Below, piece by piece: positions 50,541 to 61,450 of a stretch of 64,000 bases of DNA. A program made the translations under genes and the position numbers. The notes under the pieces were generated by a model. The model worked only from the letters and a program-made list of their open reading frames with translations. It was not told where the DNA came from and did no database searches. Within the stretch, counting starts at the first letter, position 1; each line of letters starts with the position of its first letter. Source of the stretch: Epinephelus fuscoguttatus (taxonomy: Eukaryota > Chordata > Actinopteri > Perciformes > Serranidae); the NCBI RefSeq assembly GCF_011397635.1, contig NC_064758.1, positions 19,384,013-19,448,012 of the forward strand, written 5' to 3'.

Positions 50541-52276
50541 TACTTACAAAGAAGTAAGGACGCTGTAAAATGTTAATAAAAACAAAATGCAGTGATTTGT
50601 AAATCCTTTTTGACCTATTTTCGGTTGAGTACAGTGTAAAGAGAAGACAACTGATGTTTTAACTGATTAAGTTTATTGGGGGGGGTTTTGTAAGGGAAGG
50701 GCTCCAACAAGGTGTCGGGATTTTGGATACTTTGATTGTGGGTTTTAAAAAGTCAGATGGCAGTGCCAAATAAATGCCACCTACAATACCAGCAACAGAA
50801 GATAAACTATAAAACACATAAACAAAAACAGATTTGGCCAAATTGCCTCATCTGTTTTATTTTACCTCAGAGTACAAGAAAATGAGCAATAGGAATCTTC
50901 CCCTGTTTGGCAAACACATCAGCCATGAGAGAGTAGCCACCACAGGTGACTGTACTATCAAGATTATACTCCTCACAGGCAAAGTATATCTGAAATCTTT
51001 TTCTTACAAGGTATACTGATGTATATAGTGGGGTTTCCCAACATGTAGGTGCACATGGCCCCCACCAAGTTTATATGGTGAGCAACATGCAGAAACAGAG
51101 TTGCATCCTTCATTTTGCTTCTGACTAAATAAAGTTTTTAAACAGTTAAAAATACTTAATGTACTGAAGCCATTTCTGGTGAGTTTATTACTTATGACAC
51201 AAACTTGCAAAAAGCATTTACAAAGTTAAGCAGAACTGCTTCCAAGTTTCCAGTCACCGTGTGGAGGCGGCCCAGGCTCCTGTGCAGCCAGTGCACCTTT
51301 TCTTTTAACAACACCCAGTAAGCATTTGGTAGCTGAGGGCCACTTGTTGAAGTTTTGAAAGTAAAAATCTTTCCCATTTTTGCTTGATATACAACTTCAG
51401 TTGCCCAGCAGTTCACAGTCTCTGCTGTCGTATTTTGTGCTTCAGAATGCTCCACATATTTTCAGAAAGAGACAGGTCAGTAGCTACTGCAGGCAGACCA
51501 GTCTGGGACCTGCACTCTTTTACTACAAAGCCATGCTGTTGTAGCATGTGAAGAATGTGGATTGACATTGTCTTGATGGAATAAGCAACGACATCCCTGA
51601 AAGACATCTGGATGGCAGCATATGTTGCTCCAAAACCTTTATGCACCTTTCAGCATTCATGGTGCCTTCAAGTATCCCAAGATGCCATGAGCACTAACAC
51701 ACCCCAATACCATTACAGATGCTGGCTTTTGAACTTTGTCCTGGTAACAGTTTGGACACAACGTTCATGATTTCCAAAAACAATTAGAAATGTGGACTCG
51801 TCAGACCACAGCACACTTCTCCACTTTGTGTCAGTCCATGTCAGATGAGCTTGAGCCCAGAGAAGTCAGCAGCATTTCTGGATGTTATTAATATATGACT
51901 TTCAATTTGCATGTCTAAACTTGCATTTGAAGATGCAGAGAGAGAGACAGTGTTTACCAATAATGGTTTTCCAAAGTGTTCTAGAGCCCACATAGTAATA
52001 TAATGACTGAATCTTTTGCAGATGCGTCTTTCATACCCAGTCGTGATACTATCATCTGTTACCAATTAACCTGTTGACCTGTGGAGTGTGTTTTAACAGG
52101 TGTTTTTGAACATTCCCAGTCTTTTGTTGTCCTTGACCCAACTTGTTTGAACATCAAATGTCTTGTCTTTGCACTGTATTCAACTGAATGTAGGTCAAAA
52201 CAGGATTGGGAATCATTGCATTCTGTTTTGAAATACCGTTTACACAGCACCCAACATTTTTTGAATTAGAGTTGTA
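50541..52276 (-). mobile_element. Tc1-like transposon carrying captured zmynd12 DNA
   Basis: Diverged terminal inverted repeats: left 50541-50660 (aatcctttttgacctatttt, cggttgagtacagtgtaaag) matches the reverse complement of the right end 52150-52276 (aatcctgttttgacctacat, cagttgaatacagtgcaaag). A TA dinucleotide lies at each end (50541-50542, 52275-52276). On the - strand the right two thirds encode broken Tc1 transposase pieces: YITMWALEHFGKPLLVNTV (about 51990), WRSVLWSDESTF (about 51810) and LSENMWSILKHKIRQQRL (about 51440). Stops and frameshifts separate them and the N-terminal domain is missing. The segment 50692-51293, between the left inverted repeat and the transposase remnant, is not transposon but a copy of zmynd12. 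Confidence 0.85.
50692..51293 (-). pseudogene. Captured zmynd12 fragment (exons 4 part, 5, 6 part)
   Basis: Colinear with 46052-46605 of the functional gene, introns included. Pseudo-exon 6 starts at 50780 with acceptor attgtag kept but its 3' half diverged and donor lost. Pseudo-exon 5 (50989-50866) keeps acceptor and the gtaaaa donor but is 124 nt instead of 123, because one base is inserted near its end, which shifts the frame. Pseudo-exon 4 (about 51293-51217) lacks its 5' half and its donor. The copy has the same orientation as zmynd12 and cannot encode the normal protein segment. Confidence 0.9.
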
Positions 52277-52986
52277 GGTTACTAACGTCATATAGTTTAC
52301 ACACACACACACACACTGAACACTATACATGGTGCTGAAAATTTAGGACACATGTTTAAAATAAGATAACATAATGTTTTAATGGTCATTTACAGGGTAC
52401 ATTTGGTATCAAATGTGCAATTTATTATCATCAAAAATGAAAACAAATTAGGGTTTCCTCACAACATGCTTCATGTTGTTACAGCAATGGATTAGTATAC
52501 ATTCTGGATCTGTGTGTGATATTTATTTAAAGCAGCAACTAAATGCATCTACGTGTCAGTTTTAGGTACAAAAATATACATATTTCAAGCTTGCTCTGCT
52601 CTAAGGAAAATTACAGTAAAAGCAACTCAAATGCTTCATAATGCCTACAGCACTAATACAAAAATAATATATAAAACTTCTTTGGTATATATTTACCTGT
52701 CTTGATCAACATGCTGAACAGCTGGACAACAAAAACCTTGAAGGTGAGATGAACTATATATTGGATTGATATTGAGGATTCAATGCTCGCTAAAGAGAAA
52801 GCTCATCATTCACTGATACATTTTCCAGTATACATGTATAGAATTCCAAAACATTATCACAATAACTGAGGCCTGAGCAAAAATCATAAAATAAGCATTT
52901 GTGATTCTGATACTTCTGTTAACAAGAAGACAAGTCTGTTTCTTTTTCCTCCAACCCTGTTGTTGACATGGTGTTTAATTTTCTGG
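52277..52986. other. emp3-like 3' UTR and intergenic DNA
   Basis: AT-rich; a short CA run at 52301-52316. Probably includes the emp3-like 3' UTR (- strand). No other gene recognised. Confidence 0.5.
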
Positions 52987-53162
52987 TTACTCTTTCTTAC
53001 GTAAGTGGATGTATATGACCCCACTACACAGCAACAAGGGGACACACACCCAGGCCAGGATGAAGCAGTAGCCAAAGCGTCCTGATGTCAGTTCTCTGGA
53101 GTCCTGAAGGATTTCCTTATTGTGTAGTGTGTAGATGAGAGCTGCAGAAAAGGCAGTCAGCC
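52987..53162 (-). CDS. emp3: emp3-like coding exon 4 and stop
   Basis: Acceptor ttttttttag. Encodes LTAFSAALIYTLHNKEILQD, then SGRFGYCFILAWVCVPLLL and IYIHLRKKE. Stop TAA at 52987-52989. Confidence 0.9.
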
Positions 53163-55093
53163 CTAAAAAAAAACCAAAGAAGACAAATATGATGTTTGTT
53201 TAAGTATTGAGATGCATGGTAAAATGTGCAATGTTTGTAACCTGCTTCATTTCTTATTGATTAACATCATATTCAGTTCACTTCAATTCAATTCAGTTCA
53301 ATTCAGTTTAATTCAGTTCAATTCAATTCAATTCAGTAGAACCTTATTTATCCTGAAAGAAATTTGGAGAATGCTTCAAATTACAGTAACACTAAGTACA
53401 GTAACCACAATTCAACATTTACAACCAGTAACAACCAGTGGTTCCCCGGATCAAGGTAACTCACTGGGCCCAGTTTTAGAACAATAGAGTATTAAATATC
53501 TGACAAAATTTACAAGATAATAAGGATTTTCAAGGAGAAAAAGCAAAACCAGTGGCTAATAGAGTAACAATACGAGTAAGATAAGTACAAGAGTTTCTAA
53601 AAATTAACTAAAATGTTGGGGAAAGTGGGGAGTCGGTGTACAATAGACAATATACAATAGAGTGATAGCAGCAACTGCGCCCCCCATGTTGCACCGGAGG
53701 TGGCCAGACATCATGAACGCATCACATTATATTAACTTTTTGTTCAGGCTGTGTCACAGAAAAGTTGATATCTGTAATAAAAGCAATTTCTGTGGCAGGG
53801 TTTTAATACAGACTTGAAAAAAAATAATCTAGAGGTAAGAGCTTATGTCATTTTTAATGCAGGTTTGCCATTAGTACGATCATGATGGGCTTCAGATGTA
53901 TACCTGATCCACACTTCTAAAATCTTAATATAATGTAGCTGAGAATCTCTCAAATAAAACACAACTTCCTCATGAGGAACAGAAACAATGTATGTTTATG
54001 AACTTGATCACTTACTTCCCCTGTTTTTGAAAAGACAGAAGATGTGCTCTGCTGTCCGTACCCTCGTGTGTGTTACATCACTAAAAGCCCATGATGTCCT
54101 TTTCACAGTACATTAGGACTCAGACAGATCGCATGCATGGTGCTTAAAATAAAGGCCCCAGTGTCATGTCTCTCACAGAGTTAAAATATGACTTGCTGGG
54201 TCTCAGGAGGATGTATTACACAAGTTTGTACGAATTCAGTCATCACTACGAGTAAAGTGAAGTTACAGCTAATACTCACACCATGGTTTAATGGTATGTT
54301 TCTGTCACTTGCCGTACCCAATTAGATTTTAAAGCACAGATGCAACAGCTTGTATTAGCTATTTCTCCACCAACAAGCTCTTGTACAATCCTTTAGTCTG
54401 CTGTACCTAAATATAAAGAGCCCAGTCTCCATTTAGCTTATTTGACAGTCATGGACTTTAGACATGCTTCCCCTTTTAGTTTGTAAGCGCAAGTGTCACC
54501 CTTTTCAAAAATTCTCATCACCGAGAGACATGTCGATGACGCACATTGTTTCACTCCACTGTTACCTGCAAAGACTTGACACAGCCCGGTGAAGTAGAAG
54601 AGCCCACCCTTGGACATGGTGAACAGCTGGCCCAGGAACACCAAGAAGGAGACCGAGGAAAAGACCACTGAGAGAACCATCAGGACCTGCACTGCCTGGA
54701 GCCACTCTGAGAGAGGAAAACATTTACACATCTATAAACCAGTCTAAGTGCCCAGATTTTACCTGTGGGAGAGAACTGCTAATGTGTGGAGGTATGCAAA
54801 ATGAAATTGCTGCCTACCACTTTCTTTGGAGGACGCACACAACCAGGTTCCTGTGAAGTTGTCGAACCTACAGTTGTACCACAGGTCTGAGTTCTCCATG
54901 CCATCCCACACCCACCAGGACTTTAAAAAAAAGAGATCAGACATGATGCACACAGCTGCTTATGAAATAATACGGTCAAAGCAAACAAACATCATGTCCT
55001 GAACATGACTACTACCTTCTCCATGGTTGCAATAAACAGCATCGCCAGTGTGATGAGGTGCAGCAGGGTCACAAACATAAGGAGGTATGCCAT
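52987..55093 (-). CDS. emp3: emp3-like: epithelial membrane protein 3 family (4 coding exons)
   Basis: Four-pass plasma-membrane protein of the PMP22/EMP/claudin superfamily, linked in mammals to cell growth and adhesion. Exons on the - strand: 55093-55016, 54920-54818, 54706-54566, 53162-52987; phases fit and give 165 aa (human EMP3 163). TM1 is MAYLLMFVTLLHLITLAMLF. The first extracellular loop has SWWVWDGMENSDLWYNC, with family cysteines C43 and C54 and an N-glycosylation sequon N47-F-T. TM2 follows WLQAVQVLMVLSVVFSSVSF; TM3 spans FYFTGLCQVFAGLTAFSAAL; TM4 lies in FGYCFILAWVCVPLLLCSGV; the tail ends IYIHLRKKE. The NLWYxC-type loop and the LHNKEIL and HLRKKE segments favour EMP3 over PMP22, EMP1 or EMP2. 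It is not between these neighbours in human. Confidence 0.9.
53163..54565 (-). other. emp3: emp3-like intron 3
   Basis: About 1.4 kb, containing a pentanucleotide repeat at 53272-53336. No gene recognised. Confidence 0.75.
53272..53336. repeat. Pentanucleotide (TTCAA/TTCAG) tandem repeat
   Basis: About 13 units of ttcaa or ttcag with a few substitutions, in emp3-like intron 3. Confidence 0.85.
54566..54706 (-). CDS. emp3: emp3-like coding exon 3
   Basis: Acceptor ctctctcag, donor GCAG/gtaaca. Encodes WLQAVQVLMVLSVVFSSVSF and QLFTMSKGGLFYFTGLCQVF: TM2, the short cytosolic loop and the start of TM3. Confidence 0.92.
54818..54920 (-). CDS. emp3: emp3-like coding exon 2
   Basis: Acceptor ttttaaag, donor AGTG/gtaggc. 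Encodes the first extracellular loop with the W-LWYNC signature and sequon NFT. Confidence 0.9.
55016..55093 (-). CDS. emp3: emp3-like coding exon 1
   Basis: ATG at 55093, context aaaATGG. Encodes 26 residues forming TM1 and ending ATMEK; donor AAG/gtagta. The length equals the matching human exon product as I recall it. Confidence 0.9.
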
Positions 55094-56911
55094 TTTCAAA
55101 TCCCTGCTATAAAACAAACAAACAAAACTGTTTATGTATAGGCTTCCCAGGCTGCTGCGTCCAACATTACAGTTAGCGAGGACATAGTGTGTGGCCAGTT
55201 TAACATGTTTGCTGGGCCCACTGTGTAAGCCAGTGTTGGGGAACTTTCCTGTTTTGCCTTGAAACGTAAAGTGGAAAATGCGAGTAGCTGAACAGAGTAT
55301 ACTCTGTGTTACGTAAGACCATGCTTCAAAACAGAGTGAGTTATTTCTAAAAGTACAGCAAACCTACAGAGAAGCTGGGCGGGCCTACTGAAATCTAAAC
55401 GGCTCCAAAATATTTACCCAATTAGCCTCTCTGCCCTTCCTCATTTTTATTTTATTGCATAGGGTAAACAATCTGTAATTTGGATTTAATTAAAGCTGCT
55501 CGACTTGTAAATTTAGAGGAAATTAAAGTCTGAGGAAAAGCCTGTGATTTTATTTGACATTGTGTCTACTCTTCAGTAGTAGCAGAGCACAAGCAATCAC
55601 TGTTAAACTATTATGACAGTAATTTCAGTTTACAATTGTCTGTCTGCAGTTTATCTCTCAAACTACTGGACCAATCTGGCTATGCCTATGCCTATCTGCA
55701 CATGCAGTAAAGGCAAAAGACATACAGCTAAGTAAGCCTCAGAAATTGTCCGTGTCGATCTTTATCTGTAGGAGAGGTCCATTTGGGTGGGTGGTGGAGT
55801 CATGATTACTGTCAAATTATGTCATTACACTAGATTTCATCCATCACATTAAGGCGGATGAAAGGTAAACATTCAGTGAAGAAGGTTTGAAACAAAGCAA
55901 ATGGTTGTGAAAAAAATCATTTTGGCAATAAGCAAATAAGATCAACACAAAGATGTAATGTGTAACATGCTTTTTCTCTGTCTTTTTCTCTGGCACTCCA
56001 AATGTGTTTTGATGGCATGAATTGCTTTGCTACCCATTCCTTAAACAGCCTGTGTTATTAGATGTGATGCAAGAATCACAACAATGGCATCTTTGTTTTA
56101 AAATTACCTGGATCTGTGATTTAACAAGACATAAATTGAAATCATATGAAAAGACAAAGTTATATCGACTCACCCCAGGTACTGCCCGTCCCTTCAAATC
56201 AGCTCTCAGCACCAGCTTCAAAACAGCGTCACTACCCTACAACACTGTGCCCCTCTTGGTGGTCCTCTCCTTTCCAGTCTGACCACACCCCCCTTATTTT
56301 TTCTGCCACTCCATCCAAACTTTCCAAGGAGAACGCCCATTTCCTCTGTGCAGAACAGTGCTCCCTTTTGCTGTGCCTCGGAGTCCCTCAGTACAACATC
56401 ACCATCCAAAAAAGACTCAAAATGAGACCCACCCATGGGCAGTGAAGGCACACGAAACCACATGAAAAGACCTCCTCTGTAAACATTTCACCTTGAATGC
56501 TCTGGTTTACGGCATAATGACCATTCTACCGTATCTAAGTCCATTCATAATCTTTCTTGTTAGGGCAGATATGAAAAATAACACACTGCTGCAACATAAC
56601 TCACATTTCTACAGCAGAACACGATGAGTATTCAGAGTGCACCGGTCACACAGAAACCATTTGGGAGGGACACACCATGTACAAACGCCTTAGGTAATGT
56701 GTGAGGGTCAGTGGAGGTCACAACTAAACAACTCCTTATGAAGTTTCGGAACACCAATTATACATTTACATCAGTTAGGTAAGAAAAAGGAAAGTCAGAC
56801 GAAGGATTTATGCACTCAAAAAAAAAAAAGTTTATATGAGTGCTTGTATCTCTCCATTAATTTTACAAATAAATAGTTTCAAAATTATATTGTGGGCGAT
56901 TGAGCTGACAT
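55094..56911. other. Region upstream of emp3-like
   Basis: About 1.8 kb with no supported coding exon. It should hold the emp3-like promoter and any 5' non-coding exon, but no CpG-rich block or clear promoter element was found. The open frames at 56146-56463 are opposite-strand shadows without recognisable similarity. Confidence 0.4.
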
Positions 56912-57384
56912 TAAAGGGGAATACCACCTAAATTAAAAATTCCAATATGTTATTACAACGACCTCGGATAGTTAACACAATATTCGTGAACATGAGCTAC
57001 TCTCTCTCAAAGCCAGAAACCAGAGAAGAAAGTCTCAAACTTGTGATGTCACAGGGTATAAAGTCTGGAGCTTGTCCATAGACAATGAATGGGAGACTGA
57101 TTGTCACTACACAGTCCACCATGTAGTGACTTTGCCATTTTGTAGTGCTGTCTGAATGTATAGTGGGAATTATTATATCCTATATAGTGGACTCATGTAT
57201 CCCACAATGCATAGTGAAAAGTAGTGTACAACCAATGGTCACTAACCAAGCACTATATCCTTTACTGTCATTTCCACACACAGAGTACATGGGAATGAAA
57301 CTGTGCTTTTCCCACAACCCCAAGGTGCCATCAGACACATACAAGTATAAAAATATAAACATAAAAATATATATGCATCACACA

Positions 57385-59016
57385 TACAGTACAGGCCAAA
57401 AGTTTGGACACACCTTCTCATTCAATGCGTTTTCTTTATTTTCATGACTATTTACATTGTAGATTCTCACTGAAGGCATCAAAACTATGAATGAACACAT
57501 GTGGAGTTATGTACTTAACAAAAAAAGGTGAAATAACTGAAAACATGTTTTATATTCTCGTTTCTTCAAAATAGCCACCCTTTGCTCTGATTACTGCTTT
57601 GCACACTCTTGGCATTCTCTCCATGAGCTTCAAGAGGTAGTCACCTGAAATGGTTTTCCAACAGTCTTGAAGGAGTTCCCAGAGGTGTTTAGCACTTGTT
57701 GGCCCCTTTGCCTTCACTCTGTGGTCCAGCTCACCCCAAACCATCTCGATTGGGTTCATGTCCGGTGACTGTGGAGGCCAGGTCATCTGCCGCAGCGCTC
57801 CATCACTCTCCTTCTTGGTCAAATAGCCCTTACACAGCCTGGAGGTGTGTTTGGGGTCATTGTCCTGTTGAAAAATAAATGATCGTCCAACTAAACGCAA
57901 ACCGGATGGGATGGCATGTCGCTGCAGGATGCTGTGGTAGCCATGCTGGTTCAGTGTGCCTTCAATTTTGAATAAATCCCCAACAGTGTCACCAGCAAAA
58001 CACCCCACACCATCACACCTCCTCCTCCATGCTTCACAGTGGGAACCAGGCATGTGGAATCCATCCGTTCACCTTTTCTGCGTCTCACAAAGACACGGCG
58101 GTTGGAACCAAAGATCTCAAATTTGGACTCATCAGACCAAAGCACAGCTTTCCACTGGTCTAATGTCCATTCCTTGTCTTTCTTGGCCCAAACAAATCTC
58201 TTCTGCTTGTTGCCTCTCCTTAGCAGTGGTTTCCTAGCAGCTATTTGACCATGAAGGCCTGATTCGCGCAGTCTCCTCTTAACAGTTGTTCTAGAGATGG
58301 GTCTGCTGCTAGAACTCTGTGTGGCATTCATCTGGTCTCTGATCTGAGCTGCTGTTAACTTGCCATTTCTGAGGCTGGTGACTCGGATGAACTTATCCTC
58401 AGAAGCAGAGGTGACTCTTGGTCTTCCTTTCCTGGGTCGGTCCTCATGTGTGCCAGTTTCGTTGTAGCGCTTGATGGTTTTTGCGACTCCACTTGGGGAC
58501 ACATTTAAAGTTTTTGCAATTTTCCGGACTGTCTGACCTTCATTTCTTAAAGTAATGATGGCCACTCGTTTTTCTTTAGTTAGCTGATTGGTTCTTGCCA
58601 TAATATGAATTTTAACAGTTGTCCAATAGGGCTGTCGGCTGTGTATTAACCTGACTTCTGCACAACACAACTGATGGTCCCAACCCCATTGATAAAGCAA
58701 GAAATTCCACTAATTAACCCTGATAAGGCACACCTGTGAAGTGGAAACCATTTCAGGTGACTACCTCTTGAAGCTCATGGAGAGAATGCCAAGAGTGTGC
58801 AAAGCAGTAATCAGAGCAAAGGGTGGCTATTTTGAAGAAACTAGAATATAAAACATGTTTTCAGTTATTTCACCTTTTTTTGTTAAGTACATAACTCCAC
58901 ATGTGTTCATTCATAGTTTTGATGCCTTCAGTGAGAATCTACAATGTAAATAGTCATGAAAATAAAGAAAACGCATTGAATGAGAAGGTGTATCCAAACT
59001 TTTGGCCTGTACTGTA
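57385..59016 (-). mobile_element. Tc1-like transposon, 269-bp inverted repeats
   Basis: Ends: TA followed by cagtacaggccaaaagtttg at the left, and the reverse complement at the right, with TA at 57385-57386 and 59015-59016. The inverted repeats, 57387-57655 and 58746-59014, are 269 bp each and differ at only two positions by my reading. They are long enough to include the 3' end of the transposase gene, so its C-terminal codons exist twice. High arm identity suggests recent insertion. Confidence 0.95.
57550..58601 (-). pseudogene. Tc1-like transposase, one frameshift
   Basis: Starts MARTNQLTKEKRVAIITL at 58601. It has an N-terminal helix-turn-helix (VRKIAKTLNVSPSGVAKTIK), a second DNA-binding part (RPRKGRPRVTSASEDKFI) and a DDE catalytic core: SDESKFEIF, FQQDNDPKHTS and SPDMNPIEMVW. 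It ends EETRI then TAA at 57550-57552. After GGGGVMVWG the frame changes near 58003-58006, where a run of four C (+ strand) appears one base short of the expected five. Apart from this the roughly 350-codon gene looks intact; no other premature stop is seen. Confidence 0.92.
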
Positions 59017-60045
59017 TATATACATATATACATACATGTGTACAATATACATATACAGATGAATAAAAGCACACATGTAGAATGTAAGGACAGTTCCAGC
59101 AGAGCCCTGTCATCTGGTATTTAAAGTGCATAGCAGATGAATGACCAGTTAAATAAATATGACCATAAATAGAAGTGTAACATCAGAATAATAATAATAA
59201 TAAAAAAAAAAAAAATAGGTGCGAAACCTATGATATGTTGAAGTTTGTCTTACCAGTTTTTTAGTCATGTAATATTTTCGTAGTATGTCATATATGTCAT
59301 TGGTCCTCGAGGAGATTAAAATAAATTGGTAAATGATTTTCTCTGGTGCTGCACAGATGAGGGCTAATAAGGTAATGTATGCATAACATTACACATTATA
59401 TTCACAAGGTATTACATGACTTACTGGTAAAATAAACTTCAACATATCACATGTTAATGGAAAATTACTTACATTTGTAGGAGAGGTTGCGATCAGGCTG
59501 CTTTTTCTCTCTCCTCTTGTCCGTCTGACAGTATGTTTAATTTGAGCAGAGCAGCTCATCTCACAACACAACACAAAGGGCCACAAAGAACTTTGTAATG
59601 TTATTTATTAATTTGGGGAAAACATGCTGAGTATAATATCATATGTTAGTGTTTATCACAAATATGCATGTTGGTATTTGTTGGATGGACCACCAGCCTC
59701 CCTTGACATGGCATGCGACAGCAATGACGCAGTTAACAGTGCCAGGAAAATGACCCAAGGAGTGCCCAAAGGGGTATTCATGTTGCAGATGAGCTCACTA
59801 TATAGTCCCTAGATAGTAAGCAGGAAGTAGTGAATGATTTTGGACACAGTGTCATCTAGATCATCTTTCCCAATTTATTGTCTGTGGAGCAGCTCCAGAC
59901 TTTTTTATCCTACCACATAACACATTTGGAGTTTTACTTTACTTTTGGGGTTTGGCAGAGAGTTGTTCATGTTTACTAACACTTTGGACTGTCCCAGACC
60001 ACAGGAATAACTCAATTTTGAAAGTGGGCCTATGGTTCCACTTTA

Positions 60046-60429
60046 ACTCTGGTATTTCACCCCCAAGGAGGAAAAATAATAATGTTAGTTTGTCGCCCCC
60101 TGGTGTTTGCATCGGTGACATGCTTCATCAAAAGCAATGTCTATTAAATATGACTGATAACAGTAAATAAAGCATCATATTGATAAAGATGTGCAGGTTC
60201 AAACGCAGATCATCTCTTTTGGATTACTACCTGGTTGCCAAGGACGAAACCAATTTTGAATGTCGTTTATAATTGATAAAAACTCAATTTTAGATTAAGC
60301 CACGGGTCAACCCGGTCCAAACTGAACAAACTGTAAAGCTGTCATTTACAACAGCATTATTCAGTGGCTATTTTTTTTCTTAATTAAAACGAGCACCACA
60401 TTAGTGATGAATTGCCCCCTGTATTCGTT
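60046..60429. other. Intergenic DNA, nothing recognised
   Basis: AT-rich flank between the nested transposons and the CpG-rich promoter at about 60430. AATAAA at about 60166 has no assigned gene. Confidence 0.4.
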
Positions 60430-60800
60430 GAATGGTACGGTCCGTTGCCTAGGTGCTAGTAGAAGCCAATTCACTCCGCCACGCCTGTCCTCAGCACTTA
60501 GCTTTCTTGTCGCCTTTACCCATTGAACGGTGAGTAAAACTTAACTGGCACAGTACACACTCAGCTTCAAGACTTCAACGAAGCTGGCATTTAAGCAGGA
60601 GCCTTCAGACATCACGACGAAGCCCTCACGGCGCTCACCAGTTGCTGCCAAGCGGCCACTGGAGAAAGCTATGGCTACCGTTAGCATGCTAGCGTTAGTT
60701 GAACGTAAAGTATCGGTACGGTACGGTAACTTTGGGGCTAACTTTGCTAACTCGCTAGCGCTGCGGGTAGTCACAGTTGTCAGTGTTGGTTATGTGTTAG
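60430..60800 (+). promoter_or_regulatory. CpG-rich promoter and 5' non-coding exon of the ccdc30-like gene
   Basis: Locally CpG-rich sequence. A likely first exon ends at 60529 with donor GAACG/gtgagt, a consensus site on the + strand. Downstream is a non-coding stretch with repeated gctagc/gttagc motifs. No ATG-started coding frame is seen in this exon. Confidence 0.5.
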
Positions 60801-61325
60801 CTTAATAGCACAGCGTGGGTAGCAAATGTGTGATTATTTGTAAACCGCATCTCGCTGTGTAGTGAGCTTGCGTTGTCAAAAAGGAATGCAAGTGGCTGCT
60901 GTGCTATAAAAAAAACCTCATTTGCTCCTCCTCGTCAGACATTTTGGGAAGAATGGTTAGCTGAAAAACAAAGATTTTTAACTCTGTAACGTTACTTAAT
61001 TGGGATAACACTGTGCACTTTGCAGGGCATCACTGGTAGTATAGGTTTGTTGCTAAGTGCAACATTCCCAAATGCGTAGTAGGGAAATGCCTGCTTCAGT
61101 TATTGCTGTCCATGTTAAACTCCTCATGATTACACTGCAGCAGATAAAGCATAGCTAATCATCTTGAAGCTTTGCATAGCCTCAGGTGATGCACTGTAAC
61201 TCAGCTGGTAAAATGGTTTGTGCCTGCCTAAGCTGAGGCAACTAGTCTAATCTCTAAACTTGTGACTGCAGGCAGGTCCTGACATGACTGGACAGCATTG
61301 TTCTAAAGTATCTCATCTTTTACAG
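60801..61325 (+). other. Probable intron of the ccdc30-like gene
   Basis: Non-coding sequence up to the acceptor ctcatcttttacag (61325). No feature recognised. Confidence 0.4.
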
Positions 61326-61450
61326 GGGAGCAGGAGGACAAGAGACGTTGTCATGGATGAATTGCATCAACAATGGGAGTGATAAAGTTTGAGGACAACC
61401 TGATCTTTGCCTCAACACTGCAAACCGAGCTGTGTTCTGTGGGATACCAT
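61326..61450 (+). CDS. Tentative start exon of the ccdc30-like gene
   Basis: Acceptor ctcatcttttacag precedes 61326. A start codon at 61373 has a strong context (caacaATGG). The frame reads MGVIKFEDNLIFASTLQTEL then CSVGYH, and a donor CAT/gtaggc at 61450 would join in frame (phase 0) to the exon at 62367. Without splicing the frame ends at 61492 after 39 codons. An upstream ATG at 61353 opens a nine-codon frame overlapping this start. The segment is unlike the coiled coil that follows, so this is tentative. Confidence 0.35.

Larger units (their letters stand above)
57104..59862. mobile_element. MITE with 'actatatagt' motifs, split by Tc1-like element
   Basis: The left portion (57104-57345) and right portion (about 59640-59862) carry motifs such as tcctatatagtggactcatg and gagctcactatatagtccct, typical of a dispersed fish MITE. 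They face each other across the Tc1-like element. Exact ends are uncertain. About 59020-59640 holds AT-rich and microsatellite-like sequence (ATA run and A-tract near 59190-59216). Confidence 0.5.
56912..60045. mobile_element. Outer DNA element, about 3.1 kb with nested insertions
   Basis: The left part 56912-57100 and the right part 59865-60045 are diverged inverted copies: ttaaaggggaataccacc against ttaaagtggaaccatagg (reverse complement of the right), and aaagtctggagcttgtccat against aaagtctggagctgctccac. Between them are a second MITE type (about 57104-59862) and a Tc1-like element (57385-59016). No own transposase is visible. Confidence 0.65.

Noticed and set aside
50659-50841. 60-codon open frame over the captured zmynd12 exon 6
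   Set aside because: It starts in intron-derived sequence and is a chance frame through a pseudo-exon, not a gene.
61373-61450. Resemblance of the short frame to the start of a bacterial receiver domain
   Set aside because: Only about 25 residues with a loose D/E-D pattern; no further domain and no reason to expect one in a fish nuclear gene.
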